DNA of 64,000 bases from Actinomadura rifamycini DSM 43936 (GTDB lineage Bacteria > Actinomycetota > Actinomycetes > Streptosporangiales > Streptosporangiaceae). The stretch spans positions 1-64,000 of the forward strand of contig NZ_AULB01000028.1 of NCBI RefSeq assembly GCF_000425065.1. The letters are read 5' to 3'. The first letter of the stretch is position 1, and each line of letters starts with the position of its first letter. The notes beneath the pieces were generated by a model that saw only the letters and a program-made list of their open reading frames with translations, did not search any database and was not told the DNA's origin. Shown piece after piece: positions 23,561-39,647 of this stretch. The translations under genes and the position numbers were made by a program.

Positions 23561-24549
23561 GCAGCCCCCTCGACCGGCAGCTCCACCGCGCGGCCCGTCC
23601 ACGCGGACTCCGCCGCGGCCTGGGTGATGCGCACGGCGGCGAGCCCGTCCCGGGCCCCGATGCGCGGCTCGGGCCCGCCCTGGAACGCCCGAGCGAACTC
23701 CCGGATCTCGGTCACGAAAGGCAATTCCCCTACATAACCGAATCTTCCAATCTTCCCCACCGCATCGCCGGTCGCCCGGACCTGCTGCGGCCATTGCGTG
23801 TCATAGACGACGGTTCCACCGGTGCCCGTCACCTTGAGCGATATACGGGCGGGCGGATCAGGTGTCGCCGTCCAGCGGCTCACGATCTGGGAGAGCGCGC
23901 CACCGGCATGCGTGAGAACGGCGGTGCCGACCGCGACGGCCCCTTCCGGGGCCGGTGCGGCGATCTCGCCCTGGTATTGCGCGTACACCCGCACCACGTC
24001 CCCGAAAATCCAATAGGCGAGGTCGGCGCCGTGCAGCATCTGGTCGGTCAGGATTCCACCGGACCGCGCGGACAAATGGCCGGTCCAGGGCCGCGGATGG
24101 TAACCGCTGACGTCGAACCGGGCGACGGCGCCTTTCCCCAGACGGCCCGAAGCGACCAGTTCGTGAAGCCGCGCGAACGCCGGGTCGAACCGTACGTCGT
24201 GGGCCGGATAGAGCCGCACGCCGGCGCGTTCCGCCGCGGCCACGATCTCCTCGGCCTCCGCCGTGTCGGCGGCCAGCGGCTTCTCGCACACCACGCCCGC
24301 GCCCGCCGCGATGGCGGCCAGGGCGATCTCGCGGTGGCTGCCCGTCGGCGTGCAGATGTCCGCCGCGTCCGCGCCGTCCAGCGCCTCGTCCAGCGACCCG
24401 GCGGCCGCGGCGCCGAACTCGCGCGCCAGCTCCGGCGCCCGGCCGTCCGTGGAGTACACCCGGACGGCCGCCCCGACCGCGGTCCACGCCTCCAGATGCA
24501 GGCGCGCGATCAGACCCGCGCCGATCAACGCCACTTCGAGCCGCCGCAT
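23557..24549 (-). CDS. Gfo/Idh/MocA-family NAD(P)-dependent oxidoreductase
   Basis: A 330-residue sugar-type dehydrogenase with the nucleotide motif IGAGLIA (9-15), the EKP catalytic lysine motif (Glu89-Lys90-Pro91) and HGAD (His173, Asp176). The family oxidises or reduces a carbonyl/hydroxyl on sugars, inositols or related polyols. It is the first gene after the rpoC terminator and is followed with a 4-bp overlap by a second, degenerate family member. In ansamycin clusters an oxidoreductase of this family (RifL type) takes part in making the aminohydroxybenzoate starter; a deoxysugar 3-ketoreductase is the main alternative. ATG at 24549 is used because the Rossmann fold begins there and GGGGG precedes it; the open frame upstream to 24612 is Arg/Gly-rich and unlikely to be translated. 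Codons in 23700-24250 are less GC-biased than in neighbours. Confidence 0.93.
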   Translation of the reverse strand: MRRLEVALIGAGLIARLHLEAWTAVGAAVRVYSTDGRAPELAREFGAAAAGSLDEALDGADAADICTPTGSHREIALAAIAAGAGVVCEKPLAADTAEAEEIVAAAERAGVRLYPAHDVRFDPAFARLHELVASGRLGKGAVARFDVSGYHPRPWTGHLSARSGGILTDQMLHGADLAYWIFGDVVRVYAQYQGEIAAPAPEGAVAVGTAVLTHAGGALSQIVSRWTATPDPPARISLKVTGTGGTVVYDTQWPQQVRATGDAVGKIGRFGYVGELPFVTEIREFARAFQGGPEPRIGARDGLAAVRITQAAAESAWTGRAVELPVEGAA

Positions 24550-24708
24550 GGCACCCCCACTCCTTCGCCCGGGACCGGACGCTCGCGCCCGTCCCGGCAT
24601 GGCCGGCCGCATCCCGCGCGCCGGAAGCGAGATCAGTCTCTTCGGCGGCGGGGGCCGCTGCCATCACTCACGTGGGTAATCCCGGCCCGGCCGGAGGACG
24701 AGAAAAAG

Positions 24709-24748
24709 GGCGAGGCCCCTCCCGACTTCCGTCGGAAGGGGCCTCGCC
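24709..24748 (-). terminator. Intrinsic terminator after rpoC
   Basis: An 18-bp stem (24709-24726 with 24731-24748, one mismatch) with a TTCC loop; on the minus strand it is followed by five T. It lies 37 nt after the rpoC stop and separates rpoBC from the polyketide genes. Confidence 0.9.
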
Positions 24749-24785
24749 GTGCGCGTCGTCAGTGCGCGGTACCGGCCGTGGCCGG

Positions 24786-28658
<3,873 letters not shown>

Positions 28659-28679
28659 CGTGTTTTCCCCTTGAGTTGA

Positions 28680-32147
<3,468 letters not shown>

Positions 32148-32291
32148 GAGTGGTCCTTCCGAGGGCTCGCGGCGTAACTGACGACACGCACGCCAGACGA
32201 TCCACGTCCAAGACCTACGCGATAGGGTCCAAAACGGACTCCTGTAGGGGTGCTCTCACACGTGGATAGTCAGAGGGCAGCGCAAAGGGGC

Positions 32292-32321
32292 AGTGTAGCC
32301 GACCCGCCACACCGCTCGCAA
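32292..32321 (-). promoter_or_regulatory. Candidate rpoB promoter
   Basis: On the minus strand TTGCGA (32321-32316) and TACACT (32297-32292) are separated by 18 bp, the layout of principal-sigma-factor promoters in actinomycetes. It lies about 145 nt before the rpoB start codon. Confidence 0.6.
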
Positions 32322-32567
32322 CTCTAGCGCCGCAGTATGCATCACGTTGCCTTGGAGCATCGCCCCTCGCGCCCGTGCAGTCAAGAGCGGACTTGGACTT
32401 TTCGGGCTCTGACCTGCAGTGAGGAAGGCCATAGTTTAGGATCCCTCCCCCTACCCGGCGGCAGGCCCCTGGAGACGGGCGATTCCGGGCACTTCAGACC
32501 CCCGCGGAACCCTCTCGACGGGCCCTTGACGAGGCCGTCCGGCGGGTGTGGAAGTGGCTCCGGACGC

Positions 32568-32606
32568 GGACCGGGCGACCGCCCGCGGAGGGTGGTCGCC
32601 CGGTCC
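32568..32606 (-). terminator. Hairpin after the mce operon
   Basis: A perfect 13-bp GC-rich stem (32568-32580 with 32594-32606) lies 17 nt after the last mce-operon stop. There is no T run, so it may be a transcript-end or RNA-stabilising hairpin. Confidence 0.6.
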
Positions 32607-32622
32607 GGAACGCGTGCTCAGG

Positions 32623-33822
32623 TCAGGAAATGACCTGCAGCTTCCGCGCCAGCCACTCGCCGTCCTTCTCGACCATGACCATCCGGATGCGCAGCGGCTC
32701 CGGCAGCCGCGCCTCGGTGTCCTTGTTCGTCGCCGACGCGCGGTTCGCGTACACCAGCACGACGACCTCGTCCGGCTTCGCGCTCACCGCGCCGGCCTTG
32801 AGGACCGTCGTCGTGGACACGGCCTGCTGCTGCGTCGCCTGCGTCCGCAGCTGGGCGGCGAGCTTGTCGAACTCGCCGCGCAGCTCGCCCGTGGTGGTCG
32901 CGGACGCGGACTTCAGGTCGGTCTCGAGGGTCCGGTAGTCGTAGGACGACAGCGCCTTCGCCGCGTTCGACGCGGCCGCGACGGCGTCGCGGCGGGCGTC
33001 GGCGGTCGCCTGCTGCTCGCGGACCTCCAGCCCGAGGAACACCGCCCCGGCCGCGAGCGCGGCCGCCACGACGGACAGGACGCCGATCACGACGGCGGGA
33101 GAGCCGCGCCGCCGCGACGACCGCGCGGACTCGCCGCCGTCCGCTTCGGCGGACGGCGTCGCGGTCTCCGCGTCGTCCTCGTCCTCGTCGTCCTCGTCTT
33201 CTTCGTCGTCCTCGTCCTCGGAGTCGTCCTCGTCGTCGAGGTCGTCGAGGTCGTCGTCCTCGTCGGTGTCCTCGTCGGTGTCCTCGTCGTCGGCGGCGAG
33301 GTCGTCCTCGTCGTCGGTCCGGTCGCCGTCGGTCCGCTCGCGGGTGAGTTCGCCGTCCGCGCGGGTCTCGGCGTCGGCGGAAACGGCCGTGGACGCCGCT
33401 GAGTCGTCCGCTGCGGCCTCGTCACCCTCGGGTGCGACTTCGGAGCCCTTCCGTCGCTTCCGTCGCTTCTCGAGCGATGTGGCGGCCTTGCCGGGCTTCT
33501 CCGGGGCGTCCGCGTCGCCGTCCGCCCCGGCCTCGGCGGAGGCGGCGTCGGCGGCGATCTGCGCGAGCCGCGCGGCCTCCTTGGCGCGGGCGGCCGCCTC
33601 CTCGGCGTGCCGGGCCGCCTCGGCGGCCTCCTCGGCCTTGGCGGCCCGCTCGGCCGCCAGGCGCGCCTTCTCTTCCGCCTCGGCGGCCCGCTCGGCCGCC
33701 TCTTCCTGGGTCAGGCCCTCGTCGGGGTCCTTCTCCAGGACGCCCTTGCCGCCCTTGCGGCCCTTACCTGGCTTGCCTGGCTTGTCTGTGGAGGAGCGCT
33801 TGCCCCGGCCGAGCATTGTCAC
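32623..33822 (-). CDS. Mce-associated membrane protein with long acidic cytoplasmic region
   Basis: 399 residues. Residues 1-60 are Lys/Gly-rich, 60-120 form an Ala/Glu/Arg helix-prone coiled-coil-like stretch, about 174-217 is almost wholly Asp/Glu, followed by one membrane segment (about 240-262) and an outer domain of the Mce-associated type that ends in VMVEKDGEWLARKLQ. Such proteins accompany Mce complexes and are thought to stabilise them (family knowledge). GTG at 33822 overlaps the previous stop (GTGA), indicating coupling; an ATG at 33816 is the alternative start. The acidic tract is encoded by a GAC/GAG simple repeat. Confidence 0.85.
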   Translation of the reverse strand: MTMLGRGKRSSTDKPGKPGKGRKGGKGVLEKDPDEGLTQEEAAERAAEAEEKARLAAERAAKAEEAAEAARHAEEAAARAKEAARLAQIAADAASAEAGADGDADAPEKPGKAATSLEKRRKRRKGSEVAPEGDEAAADDSAASTAVSADAETRADGELTRERTDGDRTDDEDDLAADDEDTDEDTDEDDDLDDLDDEDDSEDEDDEEDEDDEDEDDAETATPSAEADGGESARSSRRRGSPAVVIGVLSVVAAALAAGAVFLGLEVREQQATADARRDAVAAASNAAKALSSYDYRTLETDLKSASATTTGELRGEFDKLAAQLRTQATQQQAVSTTTVLKAGAVSAKPDEVVVLVYANRASATNKDTEARLPEPLRIRMVMVEKDGEWLARKLQVIS

Positions 33823-34316
33823 GGGACCATCTCCAGCTGGGAAACGAGCCAACGGTCATCGACCTTGGTCATCTGCATCAGGTACCGGTAGGCGCGCGTG
33901 ACGCCGTTCTTGACCTTCTCGTTGGTGACCGTGCCGTTGAGGGAGACCATCACCTCGGCCGAGTCCCCGTCGATGGAGACGACCGCGGCCTCGACGTCGG
34001 TCACCGTCGACTGGGCCTTGGTCTTGTTCAGCTGGTCCAGGAAGACCTTGGACTGGGAGCTGAGCTCGTCCTTCAGGTCGCCGGTCGAACCGGACACGAT
34101 CCGGTCGAGGTCCTGCTGGGCGGTCTTGCTGTCCAGAGTCAGCAGGTTGACGCCCATCTGCCGCGCCGACTGCCGCGCCTGGGCCCAGTCGTCGGCGTCG
34201 CCGCCGTTCTGCCAGGCGCGGAAGCCGAGCCAGCCGGTGCCGGCGAGCAGGCCGACGACGGCCACGCTCAGCACCGCGGCCAGCACGCGGGTCCCTTTCC
34301 CCCCGAGGCGGCTCAT
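33819..34316 (-). CDS. Mce-associated membrane protein
   Basis: 165 residues: a single N-terminal membrane segment (about 10-33) then an extracytoplasmic domain with the Mce-associated pattern (LLTLDSKTAQQDLDRIVSGS near the start, VDDRWLVSQLEMV at the end). It lies 10 nt after mceF and is coupled by GTGA to the next gene. It shares its fold type with that neighbour, which has an added cytoplasmic region. Probable accessory subunit of the Mce importer. Confidence 0.88.
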   Translation of the reverse strand: MSRLGGKGTRVLAAVLSVAVVGLLAGTGWLGFRAWQNGGDADDWAQARQSARQMGVNLLTLDSKTAQQDLDRIVSGSTGDLKDELSSQSKVFLDQLNKTKAQSTVTDVEAAVVSIDGDSAEVMVSLNGTVTNEKVKNGVTRAYRYLMQMTKVDDRWLVSQLEMVP

Positions 34317-34326
34317 CGGGCCGGCC

Positions 34327-35811
34327 TCACTGGCTCAGAGGTCCGAGCAGGAGCCACTTCCACGATGATTCCTCTCCCAACTCCCGCGAACCTGCGGTGC
34401 GGGGCATGACGTATCGCTTGCCGTCGGCGCCGTAGACCGCGCCGGTCGAAGGATCGTATCCAGCGAATTTCACCGAATCGGCCGGATATGACATGTAGAG
34501 CTGCCCGTTCGCCAGCATCGCGCCGCCGGACGATTCCGCGGCCTTCCCGGTGGCGTCCGACGTCCCGCCGGAGCCGCCGGACGAGCCCGCGGCGGACGCG
34601 GCGTCCGAACCGGAACCGCCGTCCGAACCGGAGCCGCCCGTCGGGAACCCGGCGCCCGCGGTCGCGCCCTCGGGCAGCTTCGGCGCGGGCACCAGGGCCT
34701 CGGGCGGGAAGTTGCGGGCGCCGCGGACGGCCTTCTCGGAGTCGTGCGGCTCGGCGCACCCGACGTCGAGCCTGGGCTTCTTGTGCTCGGTGTCCTGCGG
34801 CCACCGCTGGTCGGTCTTCTCGTAGCCCTTGGTGCAGTTGGGCGGCGAGTTGATGTTCAGCACCAGGCCCATGTGCTGGGTGCCGTCGCCGGGCATGACC
34901 GTGGGCAGGCCCGCGACGGTCACCGGGTAGAGGATGAACAGCGACCGCAGGCCCGCCTGGCGGGTCGTGATGATCTGCCCGGTGGTGGTGAGGTTCGCCA
35001 GCAGCACCGGCAGCGTCGGGGACAGCTGGTTGATGGCCTGGTGGGTCTGGTTCACCGCGCCCGGCGCGGCGTCGATCGTCCGCCGCAGCGCCTTGTCGTC
35101 GTCGCGGATGGACGAGCTCAGCTCGTTCAGGTTCCGGGCGAAACCCCGGATGTTCGCGCCCTGGCTCCGCTGGGTGTCCAGGACGGTCAGGCTGTTGTCG
35201 AGGAGCTTCTTGGTGTCCGGGTACGCCTCGTCGGCGGTGTCCAGGATCCGGTCGGTGTCGTCGAGGATCTGCTGGAGGTCCTCGGCGGTTCCGGTGAACG
35301 CCTGGTTCAGCTCGTCGATGACGATGCCGAGGTCCCGGGTGTTCACGGAGGTGACGAGGGCGTCGACGTTCTGCAGGAGCTCGGCCGTGGAGACCGGCAG
35401 CTTCGTGCGCTCCTTGGGGATCGTGTACGGGTCGCCCTCGTCGAGGTACGGGCCGTTCTTCCCGGACGGCACCAGGTCGATGTACTGCTCGCCGACGGCG
35501 GAGCGGTTCGCGACGACGGCCGTGATGCCCTGCCGCGGGATCCGCTCGCCGCGCTCCAGTTCCAGCTCGACCTTGATGCCGGAGTCGGTCAGCCTGATCG
35601 GGCCGACCCGGCCGACGGGCACGCCGCGGTAGGTGACCTCGGCGTTGGTGAAGATGCCGCCGGAGTCGGTGAGGTCGACGTAGGCGGTGTACTGCCGGCC
35701 GAGCATCTCGCGGCCGAAGCCGATGTACTTCACCGACACGACCGACACGCCGATGATCGTGATCAGCACGAAGGCGATCAGCTGGACTTTGACGCCGCGC
35801 TTGAGGATCAC
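34327..35811 (-). CDS. mceF: Mce family protein, sixth of operon (MceF-like)
   Basis: 494 residues. One N-terminal membrane segment (8-28), MlaD/Mce domain (about 38-115), a long helical region to about 300, then a conserved C-terminal part with two Cys (PPNCTKGY, DVGCAEP) and a Gly/Ser-rich low-complexity tail. Mce proteins form a hexameric tunnel that carries lipids across the envelope. GTG at 35811 overlaps the mceE stop by GTGA. It is the last of six mce genes. Confidence 0.93.
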   Translation of the reverse strand: MILKRGVKVQLIAFVLITIIGVSVVSVKYIGFGREMLGRQYTAYVDLTDSGGIFTNAEVTYRGVPVGRVGPIRLTDSGIKVELELERGERIPRQGITAVVANRSAVGEQYIDLVPSGKNGPYLDEGDPYTIPKERTKLPVSTAELLQNVDALVTSVNTRDLGIVIDELNQAFTGTAEDLQQILDDTDRILDTADEAYPDTKKLLDNSLTVLDTQRSQGANIRGFARNLNELSSSIRDDDKALRRTIDAAPGAVNQTHQAINQLSPTLPVLLANLTTTGQIITTRQAGLRSLFILYPVTVAGLPTVMPGDGTQHMGLVLNINSPPNCTKGYEKTDQRWPQDTEHKKPRLDVGCAEPHDSEKAVRGARNFPPEALVPAPKLPEGATAGAGFPTGGSGSDGGSGSDAASAAGSSGGSGGTSDATGKAAESSGGAMLANGQLYMSYPADSVKFAGYDPSTGAVYGADGKRYVMPRTAGSRELGEESSWKWLLLGPLSQ

Positions 35812-37205
35812 GACAGGCCCCCCGTCATCAGGGTCGACAGACCGCTCGGCCGCTGACCGAACGCCCCGGGGCGGTTCTCGCCGCCGCCGAAGAGGTCCCA
35901 GAAGTCCCCGCCGTCCTTGTCCTTCTTCTCGCCGCCGGTGCCGGGGGTCTTCTCCCCGGTGGGCGTCGCGTCCGGTGTCGGCGCGGGGGTCGAGCCGCCG
36001 GGGGCGCCGCCCCCGCCGCCGGGCTTCTGGCGCGTCCCGCCCGCCGCGCCGGCGGCGCCGTCCGGCGGGAGGACGCCCAGCGGCGCGTCCGGCAGCGTCA
36101 GGTTCGGCACCTGGATCATCTTGCGCATCTCCTGCCCGCTGCCGAGCGAGCTCTCCAGGTCGGTGCCGCCCAGGAGGTTCTGCGCGAGGGACTCGAAGTC
36201 CAGGTCGACGGTCAGGTGGACGTTGCCGTAGTCGCCCTCGATGACGTTCTCGAACGTCGTCGGGAACGGGTAGGTGATCAGCATCTCCAGCGCGTTCGGC
36301 AGGTCGGAACCCGCCTTGTTCAGGTTCTGGAGGATCGTGTCGAGCTGCTTGAGGTTCCCGACCAGGTCCTGGTGCGACCGATTGATCACGTTCGTGGTGG
36401 TGCGGCTGAGCTTGTCCAGCGCGACGAGCATCTCGGTGAGGTCCTCGCGGTTCTGCTCCAGCACCGCGATGGCGGGACCGGTCTCGTCGACCGTGTCCTG
36501 GATCGTCTTCCGCTCGGCCGACAGCTTCGCCGTGAGCCGGTCGAGGCTGTCGAGCGCCCGCGTGATGGCGTCCCGGTTCTGGTCGAGGGTGCCGACGAAC
36601 ACGTTCACCCGGTTCAGCACCGACTTGATCGTCGCCTCGCGGCCGCCCATCGCGGCCTGCAGCTCGTGGCTGATCGTCGAGACCTGCTCCAGGCCGCCGC
36701 CGTTCAGCAGCAGCGACATCGCCGACAGCACCTGCTCGATCTCGGTGCCCTGCGCGGTGCGGGCCAGCGGGATCACGTCGCCCGTGCCGAGCCGGCCGCG
36801 CGGCGGCTCGTTCGCCGGGGGCGACAGGTCCACGAACTTCTCGCCGAGCAGGCTCGTCTGCGAGATCCGCGCGTTCGCGTTGTCGGGCAGCTCGACGTCC
36901 TTGCGGACCGCGACCGTGACGACCGCGCGCCAGCCGCCCTCGCCGCCGGCCAGCTCGATGTTCTCGACCTGGCCGACCGACACGTCGTTGACCTTGACCA
37001 CCGACTGCGGGACGAGGTCCAGCACGTTCGCGAACTCGACCTTGAAGGTCTGCGGGTCGTCGCCGAGGTCGGGGCCGCCGGGCAGCGGCAGCGACGCCAC
37101 GCCGTCGAACGAGCAGCCCGACAGCGCCGTCACGCCGGCCAGCGCCGCCGCGCCGAGCAGCCGCGCCCGGCGCCGCGCGCCGCGCACGGGCCGTGTCCTG
37201 CTCAT
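35808..37205 (-). CDS. mceE: Mce family lipoprotein, fifth of operon (MceE-like)
   Basis: 465 residues. The signal peptide ends in lipobox LSGC, so Cys31 should be lipidated; the fifth Mce protein is the lipoprotein in mycobacterial operons as well. Mce domain about 45-125, then helical region, then a Pro/Gly/Thr-rich C-terminal tail. ATG at 37205 has GGAGG six bases upstream and overlaps the mceD stop (ATGA); a much longer open frame upstream is not supported. Confidence 0.94.
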   Translation of the reverse strand: MSRTRPVRGARRRARLLGAAALAGVTALSGCSFDGVASLPLPGGPDLGDDPQTFKVEFANVLDLVPQSVVKVNDVSVGQVENIELAGGEGGWRAVVTVAVRKDVELPDNANARISQTSLLGEKFVDLSPPANEPPRGRLGTGDVIPLARTAQGTEIEQVLSAMSLLLNGGGLEQVSTISHELQAAMGGREATIKSVLNRVNVFVGTLDQNRDAITRALDSLDRLTAKLSAERKTIQDTVDETGPAIAVLEQNREDLTEMLVALDKLSRTTTNVINRSHQDLVGNLKQLDTILQNLNKAGSDLPNALEMLITYPFPTTFENVIEGDYGNVHLTVDLDFESLAQNLLGGTDLESSLGSGQEMRKMIQVPNLTLPDAPLGVLPPDGAAGAAGGTRQKPGGGGGAPGGSTPAPTPDATPTGEKTPGTGGEKKDKDGGDFWDLFGGGENRPGAFGQRPSGLSTLMTGGLS

Positions 37206-38521
37206 CGGCCACCTCCAGGCAGCAGTGCGGAGAGTCCCTGCGGCGCGTGGGCCGCGTTCCCCTGGGCGCCGCCCTGCGCGCCGCCCTGCGCGTTGGTCCG
37301 CGCCTTGTTCGGCTGCGCGTTCGTCCGGGCGCCGCCCCGGTTCGGGTTCTCGGGGTCGTTCGGGCCGTAGGCGTCCGGCGGGATCGGGACCGGGTCGTAG
37401 TGCGTGGTCAGCGCCGTGATCCACGACAGGTCCAGGTGGAGGCCGCCCAGTGCCTGGCCGATGCCGTTGTAGGGCTCGACGAAGTCGAGGCACTGGTCGG
37501 CGGGCGTCCCGACCGAGTACGCCAGCGAGCACACCCAGTCGGCCAGGTTGTTGAACTGGCGCAGGTCGGCCCGGTTGTGGATGGTGCCGCTGATCGGGTC
37601 GTACGCGCGGGCCAGGTTGTTGATGGCGAGCGGGCCGGCCGTGAGGATCTCGGCCAGCGCCTCCTTCTCCTTCACCAGGACGCCGGTGATCTGCGCGAGC
37701 TGCTCGACGTTGTCGGACAGCTGCCCGCGGTTCTCCTTCACGAACGTCTCGACGTTCCGCAGCGTCGGCCCCAGCGTGTTCAGCGCCGCGCTCAGCTCCT
37801 CCTTCTCCTGGGACAGCTGCCCGGAGACCGAGTTGAGCCGGGTGGTGAACGACTTGATCTGCTGGTCGTTCCGCTTCATCGCGTCGGTGATGATCCGCAG
37901 GTTCTCGATCGTCTTCGCGACGTCCTCGCGGTCGGTGCTCAGCGTGCCGAGCATCTCCGACGTGTTCTTGATCGTCTCGTTGATGTCGTCGCCCTGGCCC
38001 TGCAGGTTCTCCGCGCCGACCCGCAGCAGCCGCGACAGCGAGCCCTCGCCCGTCGCGCCCGGCGCGTTGGCGCCCTGCGGGCCGAGCGCCTCGCTCAGCT
38101 CGTTCAGGCTGCCGCTGATCGAGTCGACCTCCACGGGGACGGCCGTCCGGCTCGTCGTCAGCGTCGCGCCGTCCTTCAGCACCGGCCCGTTCTTGTAGGC
38201 GGGCGTGAGCTGGACGTACCGGTCGGCGACCAGCGTCTGGTTGACGATGACGGCCTGCGCGTTCGCCGGGATCTTGTACTTGGCGTCGTAGCGCAGCCGC
38301 ACCCGGACCGAGTCGCCGACCGGGTCGACCCGCTCCACCTCCCCGACCTTGATGCCGAGGATGCGGACGTCCGCGCCGGCGTAGAGGCCGACGGCCTTGG
38401 TGAAGTACGCGGTCATGTGCCGCTGCTTCGGCTCCTGCAACAGCAGGACGAGCGCGGCGACCAGCACCGCGACGGCGAGCATCGCGCCGCCGAGGCGGAG
38501 AATCGTTGCCGAGTTTCGCAC
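37202..38521 (-). CDS. mceD: Mce family protein, fourth of operon (MceD-like)
   Basis: 439 residues with one N-terminal membrane segment (10-29), the Mce domain (about 35-110), a long helical region and a C-terminal low-complexity tail of Asn/Ala/Gly (GGAQGGAQG). GTG start at 38521, 19 nt after mceC. Component of the lipid-import tunnel encoded by this operon. Confidence 0.93.
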   Translation of the reverse strand: MRNSATILRLGGAMLAVAVLVAALVLLLQEPKQRHMTAYFTKAVGLYAGADVRILGIKVGEVERVDPVGDSVRVRLRYDAKYKIPANAQAVIVNQTLVADRYVQLTPAYKNGPVLKDGATLTTSRTAVPVEVDSISGSLNELSEALGPQGANAPGATGEGSLSRLLRVGAENLQGQGDDINETIKNTSEMLGTLSTDREDVAKTIENLRIITDAMKRNDQQIKSFTTRLNSVSGQLSQEKEELSAALNTLGPTLRNVETFVKENRGQLSDNVEQLAQITGVLVKEKEALAEILTAGPLAINNLARAYDPISGTIHNRADLRQFNNLADWVCSLAYSVGTPADQCLDFVEPYNGIGQALGGLHLDLSWITALTTHYDPVPIPPDAYGPNDPENPNRGGARTNAQPNKARTNAQGGAQGGAQGNAAHAPQGLSALLPGGGR

Positions 38522-38540
38522 TACCGGTACCTGCCTGCTG

Positions 38541-39647
38541 TCACGGGAGGAAGGGGAGCGGGCTGTCGCCCTGGTTCTGGCCGTTCTGGCCCTGCCTGGT
38601 CTGGTTCTGGCCGTTCTGAGCGCCGTTCGGGGTGCCGTTCCGCGCGGCGCCGTGGCCGCCCTGGCTCTTCGTCCCGGCGTTCGAGTCGTCGATGGCCGCC
38701 GGGATCGGGATGAGGTTCTGCAGGTAGGCGTCGAACCAGCGGCCGGTGCCGGTGACGTCCGCGAACTGGCGGGCGAACGGCCCGAACATCTGCAGGATCC
38801 GGTCCAGGTTCTTCTGGTTCTTCAGCAGCACCTGGTTGACCTGCTCCAGGTTGTCCAGCATCGGCTTGAGCTGCGCCTGGTTTTCGTTGATCAGCGCGTT
38901 GACCTGCTGGGACAGCTGGACGGTGTTCACCAGCAGCCGGTGGATGACCTCGCGCCGCGCCTGGACGGCCGCCAGCAGCCGGTCGCCGTCCTGGACGAGC
39001 TTCTCGAAGTCCTTGTTGCGGTCCGCGAGCAGGCCCGACACGCTGCGGGCCCGGTCGGCCAGCTCGTGCAGCTCGTCGTCGCGGGACGAGATGGTGTCCG
39101 ACAGCCGCCGCAGGCCCTGCAGCGACGCCTTCACCTCGTCCGGCGAGTTCGCGAACGTCGTCGACAGCACGTCGAACGACTTCGCGACCTGCTGCACGTC
39201 GATCTGCCCGACGCGCTCGCCCAGCTCGCTGATCGCCGGGACGACCTCGAACGGCGTGTGCGTCCGCTCCAGCGGGATGTGCGCCTTCATCGGCCGCGAC
39301 CCGTTCGGCGACAGCCCGAGGTAGTGCGCGCCCAGCAGCGTCTTGATCTTGATGCTGGCCTCGGTGCGGTCGCCCAGCTTCACGCCGTCGTCCACCCGGA
39401 ACGTGACCTTCACCTTGTCGCCGTCGAGCTCGACCGCGCGAACCTGGCCGACCTTGACGCCCGCGATGCGGACCTCCTCGTCCGGCTTCAGCCCCGCGGC
39501 CTCTCGGAACGACGCCGTGTAGGTCGTCCCTCCGGTGACGAACGGGATCCTCTCCAGGTTCATCACCACGAGCAGCGCGACGATGATGACCGCGAACGCG
39601 GAGAGGCCGATGGGGACCGGGTTTCGCTCCCGGAACGGAATCCTCAT
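38541..39647 (-). CDS. mceC: Mce family protein, third of operon (MceC-like)
   Basis: 368 residues: membrane segment 12-30, Mce domain about 38-115, helical region, then an Asn/Gln/Gly-rich tail (NGQNQTRQGQNGQNQ). Its ATG follows directly on the stop codon of mceB with no gap. Component of the same lipid importer. Confidence 0.93.
   Translation of the reverse strand: MRIPFRERNPVPIGLSAFAVIIVALLVVMNLERIPFVTGGTTYTASFREAAGLKPDEEVRIAGVKVGQVRAVELDGDKVKVTFRVDDGVKLGDRTEASIKIKTLLGAHYLGLSPNGSRPMKAHIPLERTHTPFEVVPAISELGERVGQIDVQQVAKSFDVLSTTFANSPDEVKASLQGLRRLSDTISSRDDELHELADRARSVSGLLADRNKDFEKLVQDGDRLLAAVQARREVIHRLLVNTVQLSQQVNALINENQAQLKPMLDNLEQVNQVLLKNQKNLDRILQMFGPFARQFADVTGTGRWFDAYLQNLIPIPAAIDDSNAGTKSQGGHGAARNGTPNGAQNGQNQTRQGQNGQNQGDSPLPFLP

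Larger units (their letters stand above)
32148..32622. other. Intergenic region: rpoB promoter/leader and end of the mce operon
   Basis: 475 bp without a gene. It holds, in the minus direction, a terminator-like hairpin at 32568-32606, a weak TTGACT-17-GATGCT pair (32379-32384 and 32356-32361), a better promoter at 32292-32321, and a leader of roughly 140 nt before the rpoB TTG. The stretch 32330-32450 is AT-richer than its surroundings. Confidence 0.7.
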
